64,000 bases of DNA from Jaltomata sinuosa. Its lineage: Eukaryota > Streptophyta > Magnoliopsida > Solanales > Solanaceae. The notes under the pieces are model-generated. The model did no database searches, had not been told where the DNA came from, and saw only the letters and a list, made by a program, of their open reading frames with translations. Shown in pieces: positions 22,986 through 35,459 of the stretch. Each line of letters begins with the position of its first letter. Position 1 is the first letter of the stretch. Where the stretch lies: assembly GCA_003996215.1 (NCBI GenBank), contig QJPP01001782.1:1-64000 (forward strand), in the 5' to 3' direction. The position numbers and the translations under genes were made by a program.

Positions 22986-24034
22986 TACTTCTTGCGTTGT
23001 GACTCTATCCTTTCTGTCATTTAAATGCTTATATGCCTACCTGCTACTTGTTTAGTTGTTTGATTTCTAGATTGTAGATTTTATGCGTTGTTTTTGTGGT
23101 AGTTTATTCCTTAGTAGTTGATGGGGGTGAGTTGTTCTTGCGAGGTGTTTACTCGGAGTCGTAGGTCATGGTTAGTTCTTGTTAGTCTCTTTTCTGGGTG
23201 TTTTGCCTCCGGTTTTGTTGTGGCTCTAGGCTTGTGTTAAGCCTTCCTTTTGAGTGGTCCTAGATGGTTGTTGCCTAGGATGTTACCTAGATTTTGCTAG
23301 AGGTTGTGGTGTTGGTTCGATGTGATATCGGTAGTTGTGCTGGAGTTGAGATTTTGTCTTAAGTTGAGAGGTGTTGGTTATGCTAGCGAGCATGGTTTGG
23401 ATTTCTTTCTCGGGTGATTAGAGTCAACCCTTCCTTTTTGTTGGTTGGTTTAAGAGGTTGGTAGCTGTGTGGGTTGTTCCCATAGTCTCCTTCAGTTTCT
23501 TATCCGGTTGGGTGTCTTATCATTTTCCCCAGTTCTAGTTAGAATGAATTTCGATCGTAGTTCTCTGGATGAGCTTTTGATTTTGGCATTGTGATTGGGT
23601 TTTGGCTTTAGCATTTTCAACTAAGTGTTGACAGTAGGCTCATTGCTGAGTTGTACTCATAGCATTTTGGGTGAGTTGGGCATCCGGCCCATTCTTCTCC
23701 TACTTTATTGAGTTTGGCAATATAGATGTAAGAACTAAGGTAATGGCTGAAGATTTTATTTGATAAGGAGTTTGTAAGGTTCAATATATTCTACGGAAAG
23801 GTTTGTTTAGTTGAAAAAAGAGGGAGATAACTCCTTGTTCATGCTAATGTGTTTCAGTAGTTGTCTGAGGTGACGACCAAGGTTTGCTTTGGGATCGTGT
23901 GTTGGTGATTTGATTCGGCCTCTTATAGATTGCAGTGGCTTTTCCTTCGATCATTTTGGGGTTCAGTAGCATGGTGGACTTTCTCTGGAGGTGAAATTAG
24001 TAAGGCAATTTAAAATTCGAATAGCATCTGAGTA
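22986..24034 (+). other. Decayed interior of element D
   Basis: About 1 kb where protease, RT and RNase H should lie (normally over 2 kb). No RT motif could be read in any frame, so most of pol was deleted or has decayed beyond recognition. Confidence 0.55.
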
Positions 24035-25015
24035 TTGGGAGGAGCAGCAATACTTCTCAGAGTTTGGAGCTTAGTAATGGTTACAGACTTCATGGTAGGC
24101 TTACCACACTCCTCGCAAGGTTTTGGTTTTAGTTTGGGTCTGTTTGGGCAGGTTGCCCTGGTTTATTCACTTCCAGATGATTCAGACTTGACACGGTGTA
24201 GCAAAGTTAGGTTCATTCTACAGTTTGGAAGTTTCTTCGTCAACACAGGGTGTTTATACATGGCTTTCCTTACCCTGGTGTGCAAACTTCAGTCGGGTTC
24301 AGATGGGTTGTTTAGTTGGGTTCAGTTATTGAGTTTGATGTTAGAAAAAGTTTTTGCCCATTGGTTGATGGTCAGTCAGGACAGGTAACTCCAATTTTTG
24401 ATGATATGCTACAGGTTGTTATCTTGGATGGAAAAGGCTAGTAGACTATAGCTTGGCTTGGAAGGAGTTTGAGCAAAAAGGGTGACTTCGTTCGTGATAG
24501 AATATAAGCGGGAACTACGGATCTCCGGTGTGTCAGTTGATGCTTCGAGGGTGGTTTAAGTGCTCGACTTGTTTAAAGCTTCATGTTCATGGTGAAAAAG
24601 GGTTCAGTTCAGAATAATAGGGTTTTTACGGATTAACGGGTTCAAGAGTTAGAGTTTTGGTTGTTGGCTTTTCTAATAAACTTGGTTGTGGTTTTGAAGA
24701 TTCGAGTTCTATGTGTTGGTTGCCTTGTTTCTCTGGTTTCGGTGTTGTATCGGTGCCTATCGATTCAGATTCTAGAGGCTCAGTTTGGGTTGGTAGACCC
24801 TTGGTGTTTTGGAGTTTGAGTTTGAAATCTAGCTTGGCTAGTAAGAAGTTTAGGCTTCGTTTCTTTCTTTGGTTCTTTTCTGTTGGGTGCCGTCTGGTCG
24901 AGGAGGCTACCCGGGTTGTCCGAGAGAGTAGTGTTGGCTTCGTATCCGCCTTTCTTTTGATCTCTAGTCTTTTCTTCTTTCCTGACTTTCGGGAATGAAA
25001 GTGTTTTTAGTAGTG
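24035..25015 (+). pseudogene. Ty3/gypsy element D integrase remnant
   Basis: TDFMVGLPHSSQGF near 24080 matches the start of the integrase core (first Asp). Further on, DGQSGQV and DDMLQVVILDGKG-like residues (24365-24440) match the region of the catalytic Glu. The middle is scrambled by frameshifts. Near 24890-24950 a VEEATRVV..SS stretch matches the C-terminal tail that ends chromovirus pol. The element-typical phrase before an LTR follows, then LTR 2 at 25021. The 24657-24998 frame covers this tail in a shifted register and is not a gene by itself. Confidence 0.65.
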
Positions 25016-25020
25016 GCTGA

Positions 25021-25428
25021 TGTAATGACCCTTCCAGTCATTTACGCGTGTTCACCTTCCTTGTACCGTTAGAGCTTGCCTGTAGTGGCCCCAAGTCATT
25101 TATGGCTTGCTGGGACTGGTAGTTTGGTGCCCGGGCCGTTTGTTTGGTCTTTTTGTCCATTCATGGTTTTAGAGCATTTCACTTTGGAAATCGTTGACTT
25201 CAGTCAACATCCTTAGTGAACGTGCTCAGAATTGAATTCCAACAGTTCCATTACTCCGGAGCATGGACTTTGGTCTAGTGAGACCTATGGTCGGGATCCT
25301 GGAGCTTTTTCGCTTCGAATTCTCTCTCATTCTGTGTTTTTTGGCCAGTTGGGCTTGTTTGGTTGACTTTGGTCAACATTTGGAGAAGACGGCCTCGAAT
25401 GAAAATTTCGTCAGCGCTATTAGCTCTG
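25021..25428 (+). repeat. Truncated 3' LTR of element D
   Basis: It matches the first ~410 bases of the LTR at 17772, then breaks off at about 25428 into unrelated sequence. More than 3.3 kb of this LTR is missing, so the right target-site duplication of D cannot be tested. Confidence 0.85.
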
Positions 25429-27059
25429 AAAACTCTCATTGAACCCAACTCAACCAAATTTTTTATTTGATCCTGCTTTGCCAAGGAATTCCTTCCTTCG
25501 AGCTGAACAAGACTAGTTAGATTACCCATTTACGTTAAATGCTATGCCTAGAGTTCTACTAACCTGAACTCCATTTCGAAAGTTTTCTACGAGGCACTAG
25601 ATCCCTTTCCTATCATGATGTCTCCATACTTCCATCAAACACCACATCCCGAGATACCAAGCATCTCTAAATCACACAACACCAAAATTCCATTGGAACC
25701 TAACCTAGCCCAAGCTTTTCGTCAGCTCTCATCCTAGGGAGAATTTTGCTCGGGCACTTACCCCCTAACCGAGGCTATAACTAGCACACTTCTATCACTC
25801 AAAGAGCAGTAACACTAGGTATTATCATGGTTAACTAGAGAGACATGACTGATTAAGAACCCATTTACTAACCCCACTCCCTCAATTGAACCTACTACTA
25901 AGGATCACCGACCATAAACAAGACGACTTATTTCAACCTTCTTCACCATTCTGATATACCCCTTTCAAGGTCTACTATCAGCTAGTGATCACTCTCAAAA
26001 AAATAAGTCTATGAGCAATGTAAAATACTACTCAGCTAATAACCCTTATGCCCTGGGATACCATATCTACCCTTCCTTTTTATCATACGTAGATGCTAAT
26101 TTTTATGATTCATGGAATATCTCGCAGTTCAACTAGCGACTTAAAGTAACCCGAGAATGAAAAACACACATGGAAAAATAGGACAAGGATTTTTCCCTGC
26201 CCCTCCTGCTATAGAGGCTTGCACACCGCTATGGCGACCCCGAATAGCAACAACCCATAAAATTTACCATTTCCTGTAAAATTCCCTCATTCCCCTTCTC
26301 TGTTATCAACGATAACCCCTGAGATTGTGTCATGGTCTTAAAACATAACCTCAAGACCAACCTCAACTACGCATAGTTGAGAATTTATCACCATATTATC
26401 ATAAAATCAGTTATAAAACACACCATAATCGCGTACAATAACACATTTCCACTATCGTACACTACTAGTCCCCCTTTTCCTTTTTATGGTTCCCAACAAT
26501 CCTGACTGTCCCAAAATCAGAGCTTCCCCACAGTCATCAATCTCTTTTTTTGTTCCCTTACCATCTATATAAACGGTAAGTTTATACCCGAATGTAATGC
26601 AAACCATTCTAATTAAGGAATACCGCGATTTATCACTAAAGCAATCACAAATTTCAAAGCCAGAACAAATTTTCCTTAAGTCACAATCATGAGTTACCAC
26701 AAAGATTTTCTTACTGCAATTCCCGCTCAATAATAGCCCTTGTCCCTGGTACTTATTCATATACCAACCACTTGAAACATAAGTTTCCACAAGTATATAT
26801 ATCATTTTTCCCTTAACATTTTACCAATGATAAGACTCTTCCCAACATTTAGCATACTATTTTTCCTTGAAATCACAAAACAAGAATTCCTTCAATCTTT
26901 AACACATAACCAAGTTAAGACTCTTCACTAACCACAAATTTCAAAGTAACTCAAGCAATTACACACCACACATTCGCAGTCATTCAAACAATGTAATACA
27001 TACAATCACAAGTCTCAAGCTTCAACACTCTATCAAGTCAATTTTATTACCTTTTATTC
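25429..27059. other. Unassigned repetitive block between elements D and E
   Basis: No gag, pol or cellular gene motif was recognised; the minus frame at 26452-26805 has no recognisable domain. Near 26212-26232 there are two half-decayed CCGCTATAGCGG-type words, which suggests that part of the block is a minus-strand LTR related to C, E and F. It also lies where the interior of element E would be expected. Confidence 0.4.
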
Positions 27060-27393
27060 GCCTCATGGATGATCGTTATCCAATTCATCCATACCTTTGC
27101 ATAGCCTCCCAGGCCAGATACCAATTGGAACCTTCCCGATTCCAATCTCCTTTGCTTGTGTCATCTCAATCAGAGTCAAACGACATTCTTTTTCCTTGTC
27201 AAGATACCAATTGGACTTAACCCATACAAGAAAGTAACAACCCATACAAAAGGAATGAAAGAAGAGAGATATTTCTTAGAATGTTTCATAGCTTTCCAAA
27301 GATTAGATGTGGACATCAATAGACCATTTCGCAAGACTCTATTCGAGATTTTGCTCTTGTACTGGGATATCATTAACCTAGGCTCTGATACCA
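27060..27393 (-). other. Leader and tRNA-Met primer-binding site of element E
   Basis: GGCTCTGATACCA at 27381-27393 is the reverse complement of TGGTATCAGAGCC, a perfect tRNA-iMet primer site for a minus-strand element. The ~300 bases beyond it resemble the leader of element A (shared phrases such as GTAGAGTCTTGC- and TCCAATTGGTATC-like words). No gag start was recognised. Confidence 0.75.
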
Positions 27394-27395
27394 TC

Positions 27396-28320
27396 TGTCA
27401 TGGCCCAACTACCGGGCTGTACAAGTACCTACTCTAAGCACTGAGATAGGAGAACCCTTACCACCCAATCTAATAGGTAAATATGGAAAATAAACAAAAC
27501 CATAAAGAAAACCTCTGCTTAAATAAGGAAAACATTTACAACTTTTATTTCAGGAAGATCCTTTACAAAAATTCGAATACAACCCTCCCTAGGACCTAGT
27601 CTAAATAGGTACAAGAGCTACTACAGGAGAAATGCAAGTAAATAACAACATACACAACTTTCACCATGGAATCAAAGAGTAGAAGCTACTGGAGATCACC
27701 ATCGTCCTGCATCTATGAAACATTACTGATCCTGCTACCAGACTATACCCAAAAAGGTATAGCAAGAGTAGTATCAGTACAAACACATGTGCTAGTAGGC
27801 ATCATCGATCGACCCAAATCCATACATACTATCATATTAAGAATCAAGAAAAAATATGTCATGACCCAACTACTGGGCCGTGCGGGAGCTTACTCTAACC
27901 ACCTAGATAGACCCACCCTTACCACCCGATCAAATAGTGTCTTATGGAAAACAAAGTATAACAATATAATAATCTCATTTTAATACGTGAAAAAAGTTAC
28001 AACCTTATTTCAGAAAACATGTTTTTATAAGGAAATACAGAAAAACCTTTTAAAAATTTGGAAAACAACCCTCCCTAGGATCTAGTCTAAACAGGTACAA
28101 GAGCTACTACAGAAATGATACAAGGAAAAGTAAGATGACACAACTCCCACCATGGAAACAAGAAGTAGAAGTTGCTGAAGATCACCATCGTTCTGTACCT
28201 AAGAAACATCACCAACCCTGCAACACAAATATACCCAAAAAGTTATAGCAAGAGTAGAATCAGTACAAACACGTACTGGTAGGCATCATCAGTCGACCCG
28301 AATCCATTTCACACCATCAT
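27396..28320 (-). repeat. 461-bp tandem duplication at the LTR E end
   Basis: TGTCATGGCCCAACTACCGG at 27396 and TGTCATGACCCAACTACTGG at 27857 open two parallel copies. Both contain ACCCTCCCTAGGA.CTAGTCT, GGTACAAGAGCTACTACAG and a TATAGCAAGAGTAG phrase in order. The copies differ at many positions and by small indels. Confidence 0.85.
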
Positions 28321-28467
28321 ATAAAAATCAAGGGAAAATATGCAATTAATTATAATATTTCAGCCCTTCAACATTCACCTTACCAAGCCCAATACCAACC
28401 CAAGCCTGCCTATCGCTTTCGCTGCCAACTCCACCACTATTATATGCTAAGCTCTGACTCCTATGAC

Positions 28468-28575
28468 ATTCCCAAGTCACCTTGACCCTTAAATTTCCCA
28501 AGTCACCTTGACACCTAGACTTCCCAAGTAACCTTGACACCTAGACTTCCTAAATCACCTTGTTATTGCCCGACA
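28468..28575. repeat. ~26-bp tandem repeat in LTR E
   Basis: Four units of the form TCCCAAGTCACCTTGACACC start near 28470, 28497, 28522 and 28547. A related array occurs in LTR F at 31065-31185 with unit CCCAAGTCACACTTAACACT. Confidence 0.75.
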
Positions 28576-29364
28576 TTTATGCCCATACCCGGACTACCAT
28601 TCACTTACCCCAGTCAACCACTATGACTCAACAACCCAGAGTAAACCTCACTACTAGTGACATAGACCACACGTGTCGTACCGCCACCTACTAGTACAAA
28701 ATACCCCAATGACCCCCAAGGCCATACTCGGCAAGTAACAATAGCCAACATTATAACCAGACTACGAGTCTCATCCTTAGCTTATCAACCACATGTAACA
28801 AGTCTAACCAACCTTGACAATTCTCAATGACAACAAACATATACCTTTTTTACATAACCTGGACAGAACAAGGATCCCTAGGACATCATCTATGCCAATA
28901 CATGCGACCCCAGTTCACACAAGAACCACCTTGTCACTTAAGCACACTAACCCGACACTTCAAGGATCAACTATACGCCAAATAATAATAAATCCTGGCC
29001 CTCTCAGGAAACCCACCATGTGAAGAACAATAAGTAACAATTAGACCCGTAATAATATATTTACAGACTCTCAGTCTTTCTTCTAAAATTATCAACCACA
29101 GGGAATAAATTCAACAACCAACTTAAACAATGAGCAAGTAACAATAGCATAAACTATTTATATCCTTCCCGGACCCACCAAGGATCCCTATACCACACCT
29201 AGTGTTAACATGCAATCCCGGTCTACTCTAAGACCAACCTCATATTTAAATATAACTACCCGGCCTCTCATGGACCATATGCAATAATTACAATTCAAGA
29301 ATACAACCTGGTCCACTCATAGAACCATCAAAAGAATACAATCATTTTAAGTAAATCAAAACCC

Positions 29365-29537
29365 GTACCAGGCGTGGTACCCGAGCCAACTATGATGAAT
29401 TTCCATACCAGACGTGGTACCTGAGCCAACTAATAAGTAACCTGTACTAGTCGTGGTACCTGAGCCAATCAATAAGTAACCTGTACCGGGTGTGGTACCC
29501 GAGCCAACCAATAAGTAACCTGTACCAGGCGTGGTAC
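29365..29537. repeat. 39-bp-period hairpin array in LTR E
   Basis: Five 16-bp hairpins (GTACCAGGCGTGGTAC and variants) start at 29365, 29405, 29444, 29483 and 29522, with steps of 40, 39, 39 and 39. Each is followed by CCGAGCCAAC or a close variant. Confidence 0.9.
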
Positions 29538-30424
29538 CCGATCTAACCGAATGTCACATAAAATCCAACCAATCAACAAACAATGAACAAAGCATACTTT
29601 TAAACCAACAAGCAACAAAACAAGTTCATTTCACAAGACTGAATACGGATAAGTAGACATTCCTCATCTCATTCCCTAAGCATGCAAATCACAGAATACT
29701 AAGCGATAGTACATGAACACATATTGTATATTGGGAAACAATAGCCATCACCTACCCCCAACCCCAGTTACATAACTCAATCTTGAATCTTGTCCGAAGA
29801 CTAAATCCTCATTCACCACCTTTTTGACACATAACCCCTGGCTACATCATTTGCGGACTACTCCTAAGATAGAATACAACATAGGGAAGACCTCCCCTAA
29901 CCTTAGTAAATCAACCATTCTTGTTATTCTACTCCTTTATACCAAATCATTTACGAAAACTCCCTTTTTTATAGTCCCTAGAGTCTATCATCAAACATCA
30001 CATAATAGCCATAAATAAACCAAAATATGATAACACATTATCCTCGACATTATCAATCCCTAATCAATAAACCAACCAAACCATACAATGTTCCTCCAGA
30101 CTCCATGCCGAAAGGCCTAAGCATTATTTTTCCTTTTCATTTATACAATAATACAAAATGAAAGCAAGTCAATATCTACTCAAGGTGAAGAAAACCTAGC
30201 CTACCTAGATGCCAAGAAGTTGTACACGTATTTTCTACCTCTGTGAAGGCATTCCCTGACGACTGAGAAGCCCGAATCCAAGGTTTCACATTCTTTTAGC
30301 CGAAATCTCCCCTCCTCATGGCTCCCAAGCCTTGGAGCAGTCTAGAAGGGTTTTTGGAGTAAACCCCATCTATTATTTAGGCTGAATGGGAGAGAATGAA
30401 ATTATAAACCCGTTCTAGGTTTTT

Positions 30425-30510
30425 TGATCACATCATTTTGCTATAGCAGCCTAATTACCTCTACAGTGGTACTTCCATAGCGGAAGCCGCTCGCTATAGT
30501 TGGTTGATCG
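30425..30510. repeat. GCTATAG palindrome remnants in LTR E
   Basis: Three decayed CCGCTATAGCGG-type words lie at the same LTR position as the clusters in C and F, about 380-460 bases from the LTR start on the minus strand. Confidence 0.6.
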
Positions 30511-30889
30511 CCTTTGAATTCCAGAACAGAACCTCAAAAAATCCCTAAAAATGGCCTATTTCACAACACACTTCGAAATCCTGATGTTTTGAACCAACCC
30601 TTTCACGTTAATTTTGATATCGGGAGTTTTACTCACCCGAAGTCACTTTCAAAAAGTCCTACGGACTCCTTAAAGCCTTAGATAATGGAATAAATAGCTC
30701 AACCTTAGATATTTTACCCAATCCTTTCCCAGCTTGCCCTAAACCTTTACCTTGCTCAAAATTCGTCCAAGACTAGCCTAGTCCAAAATTCCCAAATCCC
30801 CAACCCAGAAGTTTTTCTAACCCATTCTTCGCATGAATAGCTCACTCATAACGAGATGCCTTTTAGTAACAACTGAACATGTCATTACA

Positions 30890-31939
30890 AAATATTCAAA
30901 CAACTACAACACTCTAGCCTTCCATCGGCTACCTTTACCGCTGCACTATTACCACTACAAACTTGTATGTTTATCCCCCGAGCCTTCCTAACCGACTTTG
31001 TTGCCAACTCCACAATAGGGAGACTCTATACCATCCCATTCTAGTCAAATGTAACACTAGGACTTTCCCACAAATGCATTAACACTAGGATCGCCCAGGT
31101 CATACTTAGTTCTAAGGCTTCCCAAGTCACACTTAACACTAGACTTCCCAAGTCACACTTAACACTAGGACTTCACAAGTCACCCATATTACCAACCACT
31201 ATAAGCACCTTAATGGTTTCAGTCTCGAAAATCAGGTATACTATCAGCCTCTGCTAGCCAGTTGAGAGACCAGCTACAAAAATCATGATTTACCACCTTG
31301 ACTAAAATTAAGATCCTAAGTCAACCACCTTGACCCTTAGCCCTTATCTAAATAATGGGTTACCTATGAGTCATGCATATTCAAACTCTATGGTTTCTTA
31401 TCCCTGACACCCCGCCAGTTTAGGCACTCACAAAACACTAGCTTTTTTTACTAACTCAGTCAAACCTGACTCTCTAGGAGCATTAGCCCCTCACAATTTA
31501 CCTGTCTTGAACCCATTAAGCGATATGCTCCGACAACCCGAATCAACCAAGTTCATATGACTATCAATAAGACCTGAATCAATAATTGGACTCAATAACC
31601 TTATAAGTCATGCCCACAATGCAAGTAAATAGACCACATATATTTATGTCACAACTTGCAAGCCCCCCTAGAACCTTCCAAAGATCCCTAAGACATCATC
31701 TATGCCATATAACATGCTATCTTGGTTCACAGAAGGACCACCTTATCACTTAAGCACACCAACCCGACCCTTCAAGGTCTAATTATATGCTAAATAATAA
31801 TAAATCCTGGCCCTCTCAGGAACCCAACATGTGAAGAAAATCAATAACAGATAACCTGGTTCACTCAAGGAACAAACATGTAAAGAACATCAATAACAAA
31901 TAACCCGGTTCACTCAAGGAACAAATATGTAAGGAACAA
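30890..31939 (-). repeat. LTR of element F, piece 1
   Basis: The same LTR family as E, shown by the short CCCAAGTCACACTTAACAC array at 31065-31185 and the repeated GGTTCACTCAAGGAAC phrase near 31855-31925. The first ~500 bases of the family LTR are missing next to E. The LTR is cut at 31939 by element G and resumes at 46052. Confidence 0.7.
31935..31939. repeat. Target-site duplication of element G (left copy)
   Basis: AACAA directly precedes the LTR start TGATGTG and recurs at 46047-46051, directly after the terminal GCATCA of the right LTR. Confidence 0.9.
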
Positions 31940-33449
31940 TGATGTGTCGTGTTTTTGTGGCACTTTAGACACTTGAAACTTGGAATTGGAGTATATTCTT
32001 TAGCAATTTTTAGTAGATTTGATGTGTTTTGAGTCTTGTGCAGGAAAACATTGTTAAGAGACTAAGTACAGAGAAAAGACTGCAAAAGTAGTTGAAACTG
32101 ACTTCTACGACTCAACCCCATGTGTCGTGAATCATTCCATGAGTTATGGAAGTCAATCGTGGAAAGAGTACTGCAGATTAAGCTAGATCCTAAGTTCTAT
32201 GGAAGGTTTCCATAAGCGGTGGACCTGTCCACGAGCCATGGACCTATCCATGAGTCGTAACCCCTGTCCGTGGAACCTGATCTGAGAAAGAGCAAAAGTT
32301 CTGAGATTGACAACTCAGTTCCATGAGCTATGATTCAAATCATGAGTCATAGACTAAACTAATGGAAGGGAACCCGCAGGATGACAAAATCTCTGAGTTT
32401 CATGAGTGTTGACAATGACTCGTAGAAGCTTCCATGGACCATAGACTGTGTCCGTGGAAGCTGTCGATTCCAGTTTTCCTTGTTTAATTAGGATAGGATT
32501 TCTAATATCTATAAATACCTTTCCTAGGTTTTCTTTTACATTTTACGCTCTAAAATTTGTAGGAAACACATTCGTATACTTGGGATCTTGATTTGTTCTT
32601 GGTTTTGAGAGTTAAATACATTCATAGTTCGTTGTTCTTGATATCATATTTATCCATTCAAGTTCATAGATTTCTTTACTTCTTATTGTAATTACATGAT
32701 CATGAATGCATCAAATACTTCTGATTGTTTACTTATGAACATGAGTAGCTAAATCCACAACTACGGTTATGGAAACCATGAAGTATTAACAAGTAGGCAA
32801 AGTACTTGGTAATTCTAGGGTGGTATATATGCATGCATTGTTCTTCCCTTCGCTTTGATTGCTTTTTAATGGTATACAACATTAGAACATGCCTTATCCT
32901 TACTTGCTAGACCAAGGAGGTAACGGATGGGAAAATGGTTGTCTAATAATGGAGATTTGAGGCTACCAACCCTCAACTAATAGCTTGACCTTATCCGAAA
33001 ATAGCTAATCTGGGATCCAGGGTAAAGGTTAGTAAATCATACACCCACGGCTGGACCAAGGCGTATGGTTAAATTCATCTATATGAGGGTCCAACTATTT
33101 AGGTGAACCTAACTTGTCGATTCTGCATGCTAAGCACCAAGCTAGTTTACTTAGTGCAATGCCTTACTAAGTTATGATCTCATGGGGAACACTACCCTAG
33201 TCGCTTCTCTTACTGATAACAACTTATGAAACTATTACATGTTACTTGTTATGAATCTAAGTTACATTTAATATGTATTACTTAAAAACCCCCCTTCCGT
33301 GGGAAATAAATGGCTAATAGCGCAAGTAAACACTAATCAACCATAGTCCTACCATATTTCCTGTGAGATCGACCCCAACCTTTGTTGGGTTCTATATTTG
33401 AACAGCGACCGCTTAAGCTTTTAAGAGGAGGTGTACTTTGGGCGCATCA
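31940..33449 (+). repeat. 5' LTR of Athila element G
   Basis: It runs from TGATGTGTCGTG to GCATCA. It holds a CCACGAGTCGTGG-type palindrome cluster at about 32105-32470 and a TATA box at 32509. Compared with the right LTR it has an extra ~45 bases within the palindrome cluster (about 32212-32256), and many of its CG dinucleotides have become TG or CA. Confidence 0.95.
32509..32517 (+). promoter_or_regulatory. TATA box in the Athila 5' LTR
   Basis: CTATAAATA lies about 45 bases after the end of the palindrome cluster. The copy in the right LTR is at 45109-45117. Confidence 0.7.
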
Positions 33450-33454
33450 AATGT

Positions 33455-33471
33455 TGGCGCCATTGATGGAG
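33455..33471 (+). other. Primer-binding site of element G (tRNA-Asp type)
   Basis: TGGCGCCATTGATGGAG, five bases after the LTR, fits the complement of the 3' end of plant tRNA-Asp in its first seven bases and most of the rest. Athila elements commonly use this primer. Confidence 0.75.
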
Positions 33472-33581
33472 AATAAGATTTAGGATTAAGAGAGATTGTG
33501 TTAATTTCACTATTAGTCCTTATTTCTTGATTTTACTTTTTCTATTATTTTTGTTTTGTTATGCAGGTTACACACTTATGC

Positions 33582-35435
33582 ATGCCCAGTAAAAGGAGTC
33601 AAGGCAATCCCTTGATCCCATATGATCCTAAACTCCCTAGAACTTTAAGAAACATGGCTAAAGAGGGAGATCATGAGACACCGGAGTAGATCACAGCTCG
33701 ATTGTTGGCCGAAGAAGAACAAAGGAAAAAGGCATGGGAAGACTCCCTTGCTACTGAAGATGCTCAAATTGCATCGGACCTCGCAGCTCAAAATGTGACA
33801 GTGGAGCAAGAAAGGCTAGCATGACAACAAGATACCCATCAAGTCACATTCGATACACAAGCTACGAGAGATAAGGCAGCAGTTAGACAGAATTTGGCGC
33901 AGCATAGGGGCCAACAGATACAGCAGTTGAGGCACGCCCCTCACTACTATGATTATAATGATGATGAGGTGGAGGAACTGGGCATTACTGGACCTCTAGT
34001 TTTGCCACCACTAACTGAAGGAATGAAGTTTGACATCACCAGCACCATAATCCAGTTGCTGGACCTGAAGGGACTATATGTTGGAAAGCCTACGGAAGAT
34101 GCAAATCTACATGTGAAAATTTTTGTGGGGATTTGCAAAGCTTATAATCTACCAGGAGTGGGTCAAGATGCTATTAGACTGAGACTGTTTCCATTCTCAT
34201 TGACTGGAGAGGCAACTGTGTGGCTTACAGAATTACCCGATAATTGCATATACACATGGCACGAGTTGAAGACTCAATTTCTGGAGCGGTTCTTTCTTCA
34301 ATCAAGGATATTGCAGCTGAAGTAAGAAGTCTACAATTTAAGCAGCTACCTACAGAGGCATTATATGAGATATGGTTGAGGTTCGATAAAAAGCTGAAAC
34401 AAGTCCCAAAACACAGAATCCCTTCACATAATCTGATGGAGATATTCTATAAAGCATTGAATGCCAACAAAAAAGCAGTGGCTGACACTGTAACTGGAGG
34501 AGCATTCATGGAGAATTCCTATATTAAAGCTTTTGAGATGCTTGAAAGGGTTAGCAAGACCAACAGATCATGGAATACTAGAGAGTCTGAGACCCCAGCA
34601 GGTACATATGCAGTTGGAAAGTCCATTGAACTTCATGATTTGCAAGACATCAAACAGGAAGTTGCTGAATTGAAGACACACATTGGGTTGATTGCAAAGA
34701 AAATCCTAGATGAGGGAGTAGAAAAGGTGAAAGCCATTGGTTCACATGGGAAAGCACCAAGTCAGACAATTACTCATCTAATAAGGAGGTTAGTTATCTG
34801 AATGATCAAGGAGCAGGTTTCTGAGCCTCTGGCTAAGAAAATCAAGGTTAGAACAGAGATAAAGACGATAAATACAATCGGTCTGGCTACAGAGATAGGA
34901 GCAGAGCTAGAGATAGGGATGGTGACTAGCATAAAAAGGATGGCTACAAGAATGATAGAAGCAGTATGTATGTCCCTCCTAGAAATTGCGAAGATAGACC
35001 TAAACAACCATCCATGAGAGAGCTGCTCAACAAAGTATTTCAAAAGGTTGATTCTACGGATGCAAGCATGAAAAAGATGCGAGCTGACCTTTCAAGTATG
35101 AGTCAGAAAGTAAAGGCTTATTTTGTTGCCATAAAGCAGCTTGAGACCTAGATGCATCAGATGTCTACTAGCATAAATTTGCGTCAAAAGGGTAGTTTCC
35201 CAAGTGACACCATTCAAAATCTAAAGATCGATTGACAGGTTATGACTGTAACTACCCGAAGTAGAAAATAGACTATTGACCCTACTATGCCGGTAGTTGT
35301 TGATGAGCTGGACGAGCCTAAAAATGATGATGCTGAGATTATGGTTGATCTGACGAAAAGGACAGTGCTGAAGGGCCAAGTGAGAGAAAGTCTTCTGAGT
35401 CAAAAGCAAAGAACAAAGAGTTTGCACCGGTCTTG
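33582..35435 (+). pseudogene. Athila element G gag
   Basis: The ATG at 33582 starts a Lys-rich N-terminus (MPSKRSQGN). The frame has stops at about 33688 and 33822 and continues from 33894 with the Retrotrans_gag core: LTGEATVWLTELPDNCIYTW and LKTQFLERFF (34195-34300). A frameshift near 34310 moves the reading to FKQLPTEALYEIWLRFDKKL (near 34340), then GGAFMENSY and MLERVSKT to 34798. The Arg/Asp-rich C-terminal part (34800-35160) is split over two frames. A SMSQKVKAYF coiled-coil-like stretch and an NLRQKGSFPSDT phrase lead to the end near 35435. Gag would build the virus-like particle. Confidence 0.85.
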
Positions 35436-35459
35436 AAGCCCATGCCATTGCCTCATCCA

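Larger units (their letters stand above)
27396..30889 (-). repeat. 5' LTR of element E, with a 461-bp terminal duplication
   Basis: The minus-strand start TGTAATGACATGTTCAGTTG lies at 30889. The end lies at 27396, two bases from the primer site. The family is that of C and F: shared hairpin array, shared GCTATAGC cluster and a shared CACATGTAAC-containing stretch. The terminal 461 bp occur twice in tandem (27396 and 27857), so a normal LTR would be about 3.03 kb. Confidence 0.75.

Noticed and set aside
24657..24998. 113-codon + frame as an independent membrane protein
   Set aside because: It overlaps, in a shifted register, the decayed C-terminal tail of element D pol directly before its LTR.
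26452..26805. 117-codon minus frame as a cellular gene
   Set aside because: No domain recognised and it lies inside a retrotransposon-derived block.
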